Positions 42,740 through 52,126 of a stretch of 64,000 bases of DNA are shown one piece after another (position 1 is the first letter of the stretch; every line of letters starts with the position of its first letter). This DNA is from Candidatus Geothermarchaeum rappei (GTDB taxonomy: Archaea; Thermoproteota; Nitrososphaeria; Geothermarchaeales; JDFR-13). A program made the position numbers and the translations under genes. The stretch lies in assembly GCA_002011085.2 (NCBI GenBank), contig MTMB02000001.1, positions 353,820-417,819 of the forward strand, given 5' to 3'. Below the pieces are notes generated by a model. The model searched no databases. It saw only the letters and a list, made by a program, of their open reading frames with translations, and was not told where the DNA came from.

Positions 42740-43588
42740 TTAGAGAACGTCTTTCTTAGCGCCTTTAACTGTAAACTCTGGATATGTTCTAGTGGTCTTC
42801 TTCTCAGCTACTTGAAGTGTATGCACGAGCTTCGCACCCTCTTTGTATTCTAGGTATCCAAACACTTCTTCAGCGAGTTTCTTCCTGAGTAGCTGGATGG
42901 CCAATGCAGGGTCAACACCCTTTGGACATACCTCTGAGCATGAGCCTGCAAGGTGACATCCCCAGCATCCATCTGGAGAGTCGACTACCTCAAGTCTCTC
43001 GAGAGTTCCTTCGTCTCTACTGTCGGCGATAAACCTATATGCGTTGGTCAACGCCTGCGGCCCTAGATAGTTCATGTTTGTGCCGGATGTTGGGCATGCA
43101 GAGTAGCATAAGGCGCATGTAAGACAATAGGTAAACTGCATATACTCCTCATGCTCTTCAGGAGTCTGGATATATTCCCTGACAGGATCCCAATACTCTT
43201 CCTCATTCCTCCTTATTAAATACGGCTTGATCTTCTTCTGCTTCTCAAAGAAAACTGTGTGATCCACTATTAAGTCCCTGACGAGAGGAAGGTTTTTCAA
43301 AGGCTCCACAACAATAGTGTCCGTATTTAGATGTAGTATCTGTGTAGCACATGCCAATACCGGTTTACCATTTACTATGACTCCACAAGTACCGCATGTA
43401 GCCATTCTACAGCTTCCACGGTATGCTAGAGAATGATCTAGATTTTCCTTGATATATGTGAAGGCCTCTAAGACCGTCATCCCCTTGTATACTGGTATCT
43501 CAAAGGTGCTGATGAAGAACTCTCCCTTATCTGGATCCCATCTCTTTATCTTCATAACAATAGTTTTCTCAGCGTTTTTACCACTCAT
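42740..43588 (-). CDS. sdhB: succinate dehydrogenase iron-sulfur subunit
   Basis: A 282-residue subunit with three clusters: 2Fe-2S in SCRMATCGTCGV...VLAC, 4Fe-4S in CLTCALCYSACP, and 3Fe-4S in CHLAGSCSEVCPKG. It carries electrons from the flavoprotein to the membrane quinone site. It is the last gene of the sdhACDB operon. A short charged tail follows. It also has an extra Cys just before the third cluster (CWGC). Size is normal. Confidence 0.96.
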   Translation of the reverse strand: MSGKNAEKTIVMKIKRWDPDKGEFFISTFEIPVYKGMTVLEAFTYIKENLDHSLAYRGSCRMATCGTCGVIVNGKPVLACATQILHLNTDTIVVEPLKNLPLVRDLIVDHTVFFEKQKKIKPYLIRRNEEEYWDPVREYIQTPEEHEEYMQFTYCLTCALCYSACPTSGTNMNYLGPQALTNAYRFIADSRDEGTLERLEVVDSPDGCWGCHLAGSCSEVCPKGVDPALAIQLLRKKLAEEVFGYLEYKEGAKLVHTLQVAEKKTTRTYPEFTVKGAKKDVL

Positions 43589-43600
43589 TTCTCCCCCCTC

Positions 43601-43948
43601 CTAAAGCCCGGCAGAGACTATTATCGGTGCCATTCCATATGCCATTAGCAGTATATAGACGATGAACAGTGTCCATGAGATCAGTATCCTCATCTTCTTC
43701 TCTGTAGTATACTCAAATAGGATATTTCTTATACCAATGAATCCATGTGTAAGTAGTGCAAATAATAAGACCGTGTATAACGCATCATAGAAAACGTTGT
43801 CCATCCTAGCTGCTACAGCCTCCCATTTCTGGGCATCAATGTATCCGGGTCCAACTACAGAGGCGAATAGCTGGAAGTGGAAGAGTATTAATACTGCTAT
43901 CACTAATCCAAGTAAATATTGGGTTAGTCTAATATACGACTCCTTCAT
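43601..43948 (-). CDS. sdhD: succinate dehydrogenase membrane anchor subunit (SdhD)
   Basis: A 115-residue membrane protein with three predicted helices (LLGLVIAVLILFHFQLFASVV, VFYDALYTVLLFALLTHGFIGIRNIL, ILISWTLFIVYILLMAYG). LTHGFIGIRN carries a probable haem-ligand histidine, and His34 region (ILFHFQLF) another. I use the ATG at 43948, directly after the end of sdhC (TGATATG) with GGTG upstream. Together with SdhC it anchors the complex and binds quinone. Confidence 0.85.
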   Translation of the reverse strand: MKESYIRLTQYLLGLVIAVLILFHFQLFASVVGPGYIDAQKWEAVAARMDNVFYDALYTVLLFALLTHGFIGIRNILFEYTTEKKMRILISWTLFIVYILLMAYGMAPIIVSAGL

Positions 43949-43949
43949 A

Positions 43950-44423
43950 TCACCACACCCACACCAACAGTAGTTCATATGCGACGATCAGTAGGAGAAT
44001 TAGTCCGATGATAATCATGGATATCAATAGCGTTCTCGGCTTCTGTGTCTTCAAGACCTTTCTATAGGGATAGACTGGCTTTGTAGGCTTTCCTAGTAGT
44101 AGCCCGAATTCGTTCAGTATTAGTCTCAATCCATTTACTCCATGGAATATTACTCCGGCCATAACGAGGAAGAGTCCAATATCAAATATTGGATTGAAGA
44201 TTACGCCATGAGCGGATTCATATGCTTCAACGCCATACATTCTGGAGCTGGTTACAAATATGTGTAGTATTAGGTATAGGACGAGTCCTACTCCAGTTAT
44301 TCTATGTAGGAGATACATGTATCTCTCTATGTTATACTTGAGGTTCTCTAACCAGCCTTTTGTACCTGCCATATTATATTTCGACTTATATTTCTTATCT
44401 CTCTTTGCAAACACTCTACCCAC
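43950..44423 (-). CDS. sdhC: succinate dehydrogenase cytochrome b subunit (SdhC)
   Basis: A 157-residue membrane subunit. The motif LHRITGVGLVLYLILHIFV contains the SdhC signature HRxTG and a haem-b ligand histidine, and VIFHGVNGLRLILNE is the second conserved helix. A third helix is near the end. The N-terminal basic region (KRDKKYKSKY) suggests a start a few codons later (Met at residue 18) is also possible. It is 3 nt after sdhA and directly before sdhD. Confidence 0.9.
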   Translation of the reverse strand: MGRVFAKRDKKYKSKYNMAGTKGWLENLKYNIERYMYLLHRITGVGLVLYLILHIFVTSSRMYGVEAYESAHGVIFNPIFDIGLFLVMAGVIFHGVNGLRLILNEFGLLLGKPTKPVYPYRKVLKTQKPRTLLISMIIIGLILLLIVAYELLLVWVW

Positions 44424-44426
44424 CTC

Positions 44427-46145
44427 CTAATACTTTCTCTCAACAGGCTTCCAATATAGTATCGTCACTGGACTGTACTTTATAATGGGGCCGTCGACTC
44501 CTCTGTAGACTAAAGTGTGCTTCAGGAACTTTTTGTCGTCTCTCTTTGGGAAGTCAAATCTGTAATGTGCTCCTCTACTCTCCTCCCTAGCTAAGGCGCC
44601 GACTGCTATCACCTCTGCAGTATCCAGCATGTTCTCCAATTCTAGGGTGTATATTAAGTCGGAGTTGTATACCCTCTGTTTGTCCTCTACGACAACTTTC
44701 TTGAACTTCTCCTTCAACTCCCTAATCTTCTTCAGCCCCTTCTTCATGTCCTCACCGTTTCTAAAGACGTGGAAATTCTCATCCATAGTTATCCTGAGTT
44801 CCCTCCGTATTTCATAGGGATCTTCACCAGTCTCTCTCCCAAGCAGTTCATCGAATATCCTCTTCTCCTCTTTCTCCACCATCTCCATAGGCGGCTCTGG
44901 GAAGTCGTATTTATCCATTGCATATAATGCCGCGTTCTTACCGGCTATCGCACCGAATACTAGGCATTCGGCGGTTGAGTTTGTCCCAAGTCTATTGGCT
45001 CCATGGAGGCTTATAGAGGTTACTTCTCCAGCGGCCCAGAGTCCAGAGGCATCCGTTGCACATTCAATGTCTGTTGAGACGCCTCCCATCGGGTAGTGGG
45101 CTACCGGCCTAACTGGGAGGGGCTCTTCAATAGGGTCTACTCCAGCGAATTTTATCGATACCTCTCTAATTAGGGGTAACCTATCCAGTATCTTTTCTCT
45201 TCCCAGATGTGTGAGGTCTAGAAGTACGTATTGGAGGCCATATGGCCCTTCAAATCCTCTTCCCTCTCTAATCTCTGTCATCATAGATCTGGATACAACA
45301 TCTCTTGGAGCTAATTCCATGAAGTCAGGGGCATATTTCTCCATGAATCTCTCGCCTTTATTATTCCTCAGATATCCCCCTTCTCCCCTAGCTGCTTCTG
45401 AAATCAATATTCCGGTGGGTATCAAACCCGTTGGATGGAACTGAACGAACTCCATGTCTTTTAGCGGTAAACCTGCTCTATATGGTATTGCAAATCCATC
45501 GCCTGTCGCCGAGAGGCTGTATGTCGTGAATCCATACATCCTCAGCCCCCCGCCTGCAGCCCATATCGCTGCTTTAGAGACGAATACGTGGAATGTACCG
45601 TTATACATGTCAATGGCGGTCATACCCTTATACTCTCCATTCTCGATGAGTAGGCTTGTCACGAACCATTCTGGATAGAATGTTATATTGTCAAATCTCT
45701 GTAGAACGCCCCATAGAGTCTGCATCTCAAAGAACCCCGTTTTGTCTGCTGCGAATGTAGCTCTGGGGAAGGAGTGGCCTCCGAATCTCCTCTGAGCTAT
45801 CCTCCCATCCTCCCTCCTGCTCCAGGGCATTCCCCAGTGCTCAAGCTGATAGATCTGTTTGGGGCATTCCTTAACGAATCTCACAACAACATCCTGGTCA
45901 GCCAAGAAATCTGATCCCTTTATCGTATCCCATGCATGTAGCCATAGACTATCGCCTTCATTGGGATAGAGTACGGCTGCAGTCCCTCCCTCTGCACATA
46001 CTGAATGAGACCTGTTTATCTGTAGCTTAGATATTACAGCAATGTCCAGCTTACCTTTTGAAACTAGGGCGGCTTCAACAGCGGCTCTTAAACCAGCTAA
46101 TCCACTTCCGACTATAATTAGGTCGTGTCGTATTATCTCTGTCAT
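44427..46145 (-). CDS. sdhA: succinate dehydrogenase flavoprotein subunit
   Basis: A 572-residue FAD protein that oxidises succinate to fumarate. The dinucleotide loop VGSGLAGLRAAVEA, the covalent-flavin histidine region NRSHSVCAEGG, the catalytic region FHPTGLIPTGIL with RGEGGYLRN, and HGANRLGTNS are all present. It is a complete SdhA of normal length. The fumarase genes lie just upstream on the same strand, so two consecutive TCA-cycle steps are encoded together. The upstream gap has repeated TTAACC elements. Confidence 0.97.
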   Translation of the reverse strand: MTEIIRHDLIIVGSGLAGLRAAVEAALVSKGKLDIAVISKLQINRSHSVCAEGGTAAVLYPNEGDSLWLHAWDTIKGSDFLADQDVVVRFVKECPKQIYQLEHWGMPWSRREDGRIAQRRFGGHSFPRATFAADKTGFFEMQTLWGVLQRFDNITFYPEWFVTSLLIENGEYKGMTAIDMYNGTFHVFVSKAAIWAAGGGLRMYGFTTYSLSATGDGFAIPYRAGLPLKDMEFVQFHPTGLIPTGILISEAARGEGGYLRNNKGERFMEKYAPDFMELAPRDVVSRSMMTEIREGRGFEGPYGLQYVLLDLTHLGREKILDRLPLIREVSIKFAGVDPIEEPLPVRPVAHYPMGGVSTDIECATDASGLWAAGEVTSISLHGANRLGTNSTAECLVFGAIAGKNAALYAMDKYDFPEPPMEMVEKEEKRIFDELLGRETGEDPYEIRRELRITMDENFHVFRNGEDMKKGLKKIRELKEKFKKVVVEDKQRVYNSDLIYTLELENMLDTAEVIAVGALAREESRGAHYRFDFPKRDDKKFLKHTLVYRGVDGPIIKYSPVTILYWKPVERKY

Positions 46146-46362
46146 GAAAATGTCACCACGTGTACTAGGTGGAACCTAATTAATGCTATAAATTAAAAAT
46201 AGTACATTCATCAATAAATGGTTAATATTAAAAAACTATACATTAGAAACCTATGTCTATTGAACATTAACCATTATTTCATTACATATTTTAATAAGGT
46301 TGATAAACCACCATTAACCTGGGAGTTTGTGGGTTAATGAATAAAAAATAAGAGGTTGGTGG
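46146..46362. promoter_or_regulatory. sdh promoter region with four TTAACC repeats
   Basis: A 217-nt gap between fumB and sdhA. A TATA-like box (reading TTTATAGC on minus) lies at about 46185-46194. Upstream are two perfect inverted repeats of the same element: AATGGTTAAT/ATTAACCATT (46217-46226 with 46266-46275, 10 bp each) and CATTAACC/GGTTAATG (46312-46319 with 46332-46339, 8 bp each). The second could also be a terminator-like hairpin after fumB. Confidence 0.55.
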
Positions 46363-46956
46363 CTAGAGCTTCTTAAGGATATCGTCCAACCTTGTCTTAG
46401 CCTTCTCCTCAATATCCTTATGTATGCTCTCACCATGTGTATCCATTGTGACAATTAGCGGTCCAAAGTTCTCCACTTCCAGTATCCATAATGCCTCTGG
46501 CGTACCCAGGTCTATCCATTCAACACCAACTACCTTCTTCACTGCCAATGCAGCTTTTGCACCCAGTCCACCTGGAAATATAGCATATACAGCGCCATAT
46601 TTACCCAATGCCTCCAACGTCCCCTCTTTCAAACCTCCTTTCCCAACTATTACACGTGGCCTAAAGTATTTTATGAATGTGGGTTCGATATACTCCATCC
46701 TCGTGCTTGTAGTGGGCCCTGCTGATATGAATATCCATTCTCCATCGATTTTCTTGACAATAGGTCCACAGTGATAAAGTATGTTTCCCTCAAACTCAAC
46801 GGGGAGTTTCTTCCCCTCCTCATGATACTCCACAGCCCTCTGATGCGCCTCATCCCTAGCTGTTATGACTCTGCCGGAGACAAATAAAATGTCTCCTACT
46901 CTAAGCCTCCTAATCTCCTCTTCAGGAATAGGTGTTTTTAAATGATATTCGGCCAT
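46363..46956 (-). CDS. class I fumarase beta subunit (C-terminal domain)
   Basis: A 197-residue subunit of the two-piece, iron-sulfur fumarate hydratase. It has the beta-domain core: RVGDILFVSGRVITARDEAHQR at the start and PTTSTRMEYIEPTFI and GKGGLKEGTLEALGKYGAVY later. It pairs with the alpha subunit encoded 11 nt upstream. Together they hydrate fumarate to malate, the step after succinate dehydrogenase. The ATG follows GAGGTGAG. Confidence 0.94.
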   Translation of the reverse strand: MAEYHLKTPIPEEEIRRLRVGDILFVSGRVITARDEAHQRAVEYHEEGKKLPVEFEGNILYHCGPIVKKIDGEWIFISAGPTTSTRMEYIEPTFIKYFRPRVIVGKGGLKEGTLEALGKYGAVYAIFPGGLGAKAALAVKKVVGVEWIDLGTPEALWILEVENFGPLIVTMDTHGESIHKDIEEKAKTRLDDILKKL

Positions 46957-46967
46957 CCATTCTCACC

Positions 46968-47873
46968 TCACAACTTAATATCCTCCAGCCTAACACTATG
47001 GCTTAGGAACTCCACTTTTCCATCTTTCGTTACTCTGACGGTGGCTCTCCTAGCTGCCCAGCATTGTGTAACAATGGCTACCGGCAATGTAGCTGGATGC
47101 CTATATGCATATTCAACATTTACTCCTAGTACAGTGGTGTCTCCACCTAGCCCCATCGGCCCTATACCAAGTGAGTTAAGCCTTTCAAGCAACTCCTCCT
47201 CAAGCTGTGCAACCTCAGGCTCTTCATGCCGCTTATCCAATGGCCTGAGTAAAGCCATCTTACCAAGTTTTAAAGCTATATCGGCTCCTCCACCGATCCC
47301 CACTCCCACTATGATTGGTGGGCATGGTTTCCCACCTGCTTCATACACCGCCCTTATAACAGCCTCCTTGACGCCCTTAATACCTAGTCCTGGGCTGATC
47401 ATCCGTAGCTGTGAAGTAAACTCACTACCACCCCCTTTCGGTAGGAGAGTGAGTATAACGTCATCACCCTCCTTAATCTCCCAGTTTATCCATGGCATAA
47501 ACCTACCAGTATTATCCCCACTATTCCTTGCCCTAATAGGATCTACAGCATTTGGTCTTATTGGAACCTTCATAGTAGCTTCTCTAGCGGCCTCCCTAAT
47601 AATATCTTCGAGCTCCAATAGGAGTGGGAAGTCCGCGCCTACCTCCACATACCATATCAACGTCCCAGTATCCTGACACATAGGGCGCCCTGACTCCTCA
47701 GACATGGTATAGTTGTCAATTATAGATGCGAGTATCTTCTTCGCCACTGGACTACTCTCTTTTTCATAAGCGGTTTTAATGGCATTTTTAACATCATCCG
47801 GTAGTGTTGTTACTGCCAGCTTGGTTTGCTTCACCAATGCATCTACTAGAATGCTTCTAAGGTCTTTTGACAA
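46968..47873 (-). CDS. class I fumarase alpha subunit (Fe-S)
   Basis: A subunit of about 301 residues with the cluster cysteines in MCQDTGT, KPCPPIIVGVG and QCWAARR, and the GRFMPWINWEI segment typical of class I fumarases. I start at the TTG at 47873, with GAGAGGTG upstream; the GTG at 47882 is an alternative but overlaps that site. Iron-sulfur fumarases of this two-subunit type are common in anaerobes and archaea. It forms an operon with the beta subunit. Confidence 0.93.
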   Translation of the reverse strand: MSKDLRSILVDALVKQTKLAVTTLPDDVKNAIKTAYEKESSPVAKKILASIIDNYTMSEESGRPMCQDTGTLIWYVEVGADFPLLLELEDIIREAAREATMKVPIRPNAVDPIRARNSGDNTGRFMPWINWEIKEGDDVILTLLPKGGGSEFTSQLRMISPGLGIKGVKEAVIRAVYEAGGKPCPPIIVGVGIGGGADIALKLGKMALLRPLDKRHEEPEVAQLEEELLERLNSLGIGPMGLGGDTTVLGVNVEYAYRHPATLPVAIVTQCWAARRATVRVTKDGKVEFLSHSVRLEDIKL

Positions 47874-48067
47874 GTTTGACACCTCTCATTTCCAACAATC
47901 AAAATTAATTATTATCATCGGCATCACTTAATTCGAATAATTTAAATAGTATAAACTAAACACCCTTCCTAGGGATATATTCATATCAATTGATATTTTA
48001 AACCCAATCTCTGTGGATAATAGTTATTTCCTACGGTACACGTATTAGATTTTTTGGTGGGTTGTAT

Positions 48068-48553
48068 ATGGTGGAGTTAAAGGTCGTTCCCATAGAGATT
48101 CCTGAAGGAGTAAATATAGTAGCTGGGGTATCGCATTTCATAAAAACTGTTGAGGACATTTATGAAGCGTTGGCTACAAGCAGTCCTCATCTAAAGTTTG
48201 GAGTAGCTTTCTGTGAAGCTAGTGGACCTCGCCTAATTAGATACGATGGTAATGATAGGGAGCTGACTAATTATGCAGTTGAGGTCGCGAAGAAAGTTGC
48301 TGCTGGACATTTCTTTGTAGTAGCTATTCGAGAGGGTTATCCAATTAATATACTGCCGAAGCTTAGGAAAGTAGATGAAATCGTGAATATCATGGTAGCG
48401 ACGGCCAATCCAGTCCAGTTCATAGTCGCTGAGACAGACCAGGGGCGCGCCGTATTAGGCGTTGTAGACGGATATTCTCCATTGGGAGTCGAGTCTGACG
48501 AGGATAAGAAGAAACGCCATGATTTCCTTAGGATGATAGGCTATAAACGATAA
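48068..48553 (+). CDS. adenosine-specific kinase family protein
   Basis: A 161-residue protein of the Adenosine_kin family (PF04008, known from Pyrobaculum PAE2307). Recognisable parts are [52 protein letters not shown] and [12 protein letters not shown]. Family members were reported to bind AMP/adenosine, and the biological role is uncertain. The ATG at 48068 follows GGTGGG; a TTG two codons earlier is too close to it. Confidence 0.9.
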   Translation: MVELKVVPIEIPEGVNIVAGVSHFIKTVEDIYEALATSSPHLKFGVAFCEASGPRLIRYDGNDRELTNYAVEVAKKVAAGHFFVVAIREGYPINILPKLRKVDEIVNIMVATANPVQFIVAETDQGRAVLGVVDGYSPLGVESDEDKKKRHDFLRMIGYKR

Positions 48554-48565
48554 GGCCCTGCACTA

Positions 48566-49948
48566 CTACCTAATTTTTTCACATGACCCCGGATCATATC
48601 CTAGGAACTTCGATAACGCCTCCGGCCTCTCACTATGTATCACACATAACCTCCGAGGCTGTATCTCGTTGACAACGTATTTTAAATCAAGTGGATGTAT
48701 ATGGCCACTACAATGTACACGGTATGATGGGATGTTTAGAGCGGCCAGCCAGTTATAAATTTTCTCTTGACTTATCATACCCTCCTCATTAAAAGGCTCT
48801 GAATTACTGAATATAGCGATAGCCCCTTGAGAGAAACTTGTATACATAAGGTTTGATAGATAAGTGTCAAAATCGTTATAAACATATTTCCCGGGCCCTA
48901 ATTCATCGAAGTATGTTATCAGTTGATACCCTTCATTAATCCACTCCTCATAATACTTCTTTCTCCATCCAGTGACCTTAGTCTCTCCAATATATATTTT
49001 GATCAACTCAGGATCAAGAGATATTTTCCTGCGTAACACCTCATCTTCTCGGGATAATTTCCATATGAATAGGAAGTGTCTATCTGCTACGACAGCCTCT
49101 CTCTCCGAGTCGTCTAATGCCTTTAATAGACTCTCAAATCTATCTGTATCCAAGTATGAAAATGTCATTAATATGTCTCCATCATATCCAGAGAATATCC
49201 TCGAGAACGTGGTATACACATCCTCTTCACTCTCTAACGAGGAGTCATGGAACCTGGTTCCCTCGCTTATCATAACCTCGATATCTCCCTCCCGTGCCTT
49301 CTCCAGCATATCTCTAGTCCATGATTTTTCATCTAGTATCTCTCCATGAAGCCTGAAGTCTCCCGTATACAACACATTTCCCTCGGGTGTCTCGATAAAG
49401 AATGAGTATGCCCCTGGGACACTGTGGTCAACATGAATTGGTTTGACTGTATATGGCCCGATTCTAACCTCGTCCCCCGTTCTAAAGGTATTGTAATTAA
49501 TACCTTCGTAGCTTACGTATGCAGTGTTTCTACTGATCTCTCTCCTTACTCCTTCTATAATTAGACAAGTCTTTCCCAGGAATACCTCAATATTCCTATT
49601 TACCTGTGATAGAAGTCCTATATGATCCATATGTGCATGTGAGACGAAGACACCTAATATATCTGTCTCCCTAGAAACGAATTCCGACTTATTCTCCCAG
49701 CTAACATATAGACCTTCAATATCTGGTGCGACTCCCAGACGTATCATCTCATTTATTCCCCTATGGGTCCTATGTGGCCATTCATAGTACTCTCTATATT
49801 TGCTAAATGATAGCCCGATGTCAAGTACTATTTTCTCTTTCTTATAGTCGAGTAGAATGATATTACCCCCTATCTCCCCCAGTCCGCCATATATAGTTAT
49901 ACTTAAGTCTCCTATGGATATTGTCTTGAAATCAGTATTTCTATGCAT
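48566..49948 (-). CDS. RNase J-like metallo-beta-lactamase (beta-CASP) nuclease
   Basis: A 460-residue protein beginning IYGGLGEIGGNIILL, the RNase J opening. The metal motif is SHAHMDHIGL, followed by HVDHSVPGAYSFFIE, LYTGDFRLHGE and the C-terminal HCSGHIHPLDL. It lacks the extended C-terminal domain of bacterial RNase J. Archaeal RNase J enzymes degrade RNA 5' to 3'. This one is more divergent than the canonical aRNase J, so processing of a particular RNA or another ester is possible. Confidence 0.85.
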   Translation of the reverse strand: MHRNTDFKTISIGDLSITIYGGLGEIGGNIILLDYKKEKIVLDIGLSFSKYREYYEWPHRTHRGINEMIRLGVAPDIEGLYVSWENKSEFVSRETDILGVFVSHAHMDHIGLLSQVNRNIEVFLGKTCLIIEGVRREISRNTAYVSYEGINYNTFRTGDEVRIGPYTVKPIHVDHSVPGAYSFFIETPEGNVLYTGDFRLHGEILDEKSWTRDMLEKAREGDIEVMISEGTRFHDSSLESEEDVYTTFSRIFSGYDGDILMTFSYLDTDRFESLLKALDDSEREAVVADRHFLFIWKLSREDEVLRRKISLDPELIKIYIGETKVTGWRKKYYEEWINEGYQLITYFDELGPGKYVYNDFDTYLSNLMYTSFSQGAIAIFSNSEPFNEEGMISQEKIYNWLAALNIPSYRVHCSGHIHPLDLKYVVNEIQPRRLCVIHSERPEALSKFLGYDPGSCEKIR

Positions 49949-50012
49949 ATTTACCTACCCATCAAAACAGGTTAATTCTCATCAAGTATTGCTCTACATA
50001 AAAAATTTTTTC

Positions 50013-50918
50013 TTATAGCTTTATTAGTATCTCCTCAAGCTTTTTAACAGCATCTATGGAGTTGTAGCCAGATACGTATATAAAGCCTTCACGCCCTAAC
50101 CCTCCTTCATCTACAATTACATCACTGGCTTTTCTTATCATTCTTAGAAGCTCGTCATCGTTTTTAACTCTATATCTCTCGATGGAGTAACCCATTCTTC
50201 TAAATCTCAATATCAGCTCTTCATCATATTTGACGCCTGTCATACCCTTCGTAGTATAATCCATTTCATACAGTCTTCTCAAGACATTACCCATATGCCT
50301 CGACCCTCCGACCCTAGGTGGAGAATGAACCATTATCCTATTTTTAACACACACTATTCTACCTGGGAACCCTATCACTGGATAATCCTCTATTTTTCTA
50401 CCGACTTCCACAAGGCGTACTATGTTTGTTGATACCTCTGGTATATAATGATGTATATTAGGTATCTTAGTAAATATTCCATAGGCATCTTGCACCTCGA
50501 CAAGAGCAGTGTTTAGGAGCATCTCACCATATGTCCCTATTATTCTCCTACAGAGAGTCTCCTCATCAAATAAACCCATATATCTCATTCTATCCCTAAC
50601 TATTTCCCTACATATAATTCCTTTTGAATTCCACTTTATCCAGTAGGTTAATATGACTTTACTAAACTCTATGAAGTCAAAGTTTGGTGAGTAGATGTAC
50701 CTCACAATCCTCTTAACATCCTCTTCTATTTCATGCCAAGTCTCTGGATATATGTAATCTGTTACGCTCTTTCCCTTATATTTCTCAAGAGCAGCTGGTG
50801 TGAGCCCCAGCCTCCTAGCCAACTCGGTTTTACGCATATTCACGTCTCTCGTATTGATTATATATGTTTTGATAGCTGGTAATATTCTTTTGGTCAGCAC
50901 GTCCTCATTGATAAACAT
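50013..50918 (-). CDS. HTH-ThiN regulator (ThiR-like)
   Basis: A 301-residue protein. The N-terminus is a helix-turn-helix (MRKTELARRLGLTPAALEKYKG), and the last 150 residues are a ThiN-type domain (GFPGRIVCVKNRIMVHSPPRVGGSRHMGNVL, then GMTGVKYDEE and IVDEGGLGREGFIYVSG). In archaea HTH-ThiN proteins act as regulators of thiamine genes that sense thiamine phosphate. ThiN proper is the catalytic thiamine-phosphate synthase domain. I start at the ATG at 50918; a TTG three codons earlier is possible. No thiamine synthesis gene is in sight. Confidence 0.82.
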   Translation of the reverse strand: MFINEDVLTKRILPAIKTYIINTRDVNMRKTELARRLGLTPAALEKYKGKSVTDYIYPETWHEIEEDVKRIVRYIYSPNFDFIEFSKVILTYWIKWNSKGIICREIVRDRMRYMGLFDEETLCRRIIGTYGEMLLNTALVEVQDAYGIFTKIPNIHHYIPEVSTNIVRLVEVGRKIEDYPVIGFPGRIVCVKNRIMVHSPPRVGGSRHMGNVLRRLYEMDYTTKGMTGVKYDEELILRFRRMGYSIERYRVKNDDELLRMIRKASDVIVDEGGLGREGFIYVSGYNSIDAVKKLEEILIKL

Positions 50919-51073
50919 ACTTCTCAAATATCAAAATAATAAGTCTAGTGTAATATAATTGCAATATCTAGGGTTTTCATTCGGCGTGTCTTTAAGGTGT
51001 TACTGAGTAGGTAGGTAACATAGATACATTGTCAATATGAGTTGAAGACGCTTCTCATTTTATTGGTTGTACT

Positions 51074-52123
51074 ATGGTTCTTCTTCCAGGGATGTTGAGG
51101 GTTCCAATTAAGTATGAAAGAGAGTTTTTAGACGCCTGGGAGAGTCGTGACTATAAACGTATCTTTAGTCTCTTTGAAGATAGCTCCATAAACGGGGGTG
51201 AAGGCCCTGGATACAAGGGGTACCTAATGTATAACATATATGAAATTAATTTGGTCATTACTAAGTACCGTATCCTAAGTGAGAACATTAACTTGTATGG
51301 GAAGGAATATTTAAAGAGGAATACGATTAAGAATATGAGGGCTCTCAGGAGGTTGTTTGTCAGGATGCTCTCTATAAGAGAGCAGAGGTTTATGGCTAAA
51401 TATGGGATTAATGAGGAGTGGCTGATGGTTAAGATCCTGGGTAGGACCCCTAATATGAAGCTTGAAAACTATTATTATAAGGTCTTGATAGACGACATTA
51501 GCTCTTCCATTAAGGAGGGAGTTAAACGTAACAATCCTTCTCGCCTAAAAGAGGGTCTTAGAAACTGTATTAAGTTAGGCATCGAACTATCATTGATCCT
51601 TGGCTGGTTTATGTTCCTAACAGTATACTCTCTAAAGCTTGTTGAGAAGCTATTGGATAAGGATGCTATTGAGGATCTTTATGTTGATAATGGATATGGG
51701 GAGGCATCTGTTAAACTATTGTTTAAGTTGTCTAACTACTTCTCTATTCACATGTCATGGCTTCTAAGATATTTTCCGCATAAGCTTCATCTGCATAGCA
51801 TAAACTCATATGGCACTGTACGTAGGAGTCGGAACTCAGTCATGTGGATAGGAGTAGTAGAAAGATGCTGGTCCTTCATCTTTGTAATGCATTTGGATAA
51901 GGCCGGGTTAATAGAGGAGGGGTCATATGACTCGATATGTAGGGTGTGTATGATAGGATGGGAGGCGTTATACAAATATATCTCAAATAGTTTTTCGAAG
52001 GTAGAGATATCCAATGGTGTAAAAGAAAAGCTTGTCTGTGTAATAAATATAAACGCATATTATGAGATGGATAAGACTGAGGTCAGGGAACCGGTGAAGC
52101 CTGTCGAGTCACATTCAGAATAG
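51074..52123 (+). CDS. helical protein of unknown function
   Basis: A 349-residue protein I do not recognise. It is predicted mostly alpha-helical, with many aromatic residues, several Cys in the last third (ERCWSF, SICRVCMIG, LVCVININ) and no signal peptide; one hydrophobic segment (SLILGWFMFLTVYSLKL) near residue 185 might be membrane-inserted. It starts at ATG 51074 without a good ribosome binding site. It ends 3 nt before the convergent ThyX-like gene. It shares no obvious sequence with the other helical orphan at 13.6 kb. Confidence 0.6.
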   Translation: MVLLPGMLRVPIKYEREFLDAWESRDYKRIFSLFEDSSINGGEGPGYKGYLMYNIYEINLVITKYRILSENINLYGKEYLKRNTIKNMRALRRLFVRMLSIREQRFMAKYGINEEWLMVKILGRTPNMKLENYYYKVLIDDISSSIKEGVKRNNPSRLKEGLRNCIKLGIELSLILGWFMFLTVYSLKLVEKLLDKDAIEDLYVDNGYGEASVKLLFKLSNYFSIHMSWLLRYFPHKLHLHSINSYGTVRRSRNSVMWIGVVERCWSFIFVMHLDKAGLIEEGSYDSICRVCMIGWEALYKYISNSFSKVEISNGVKEKLVCVININAYYEMDKTEVREPVKPVESHSE

Positions 52124-52126
52124 CCC

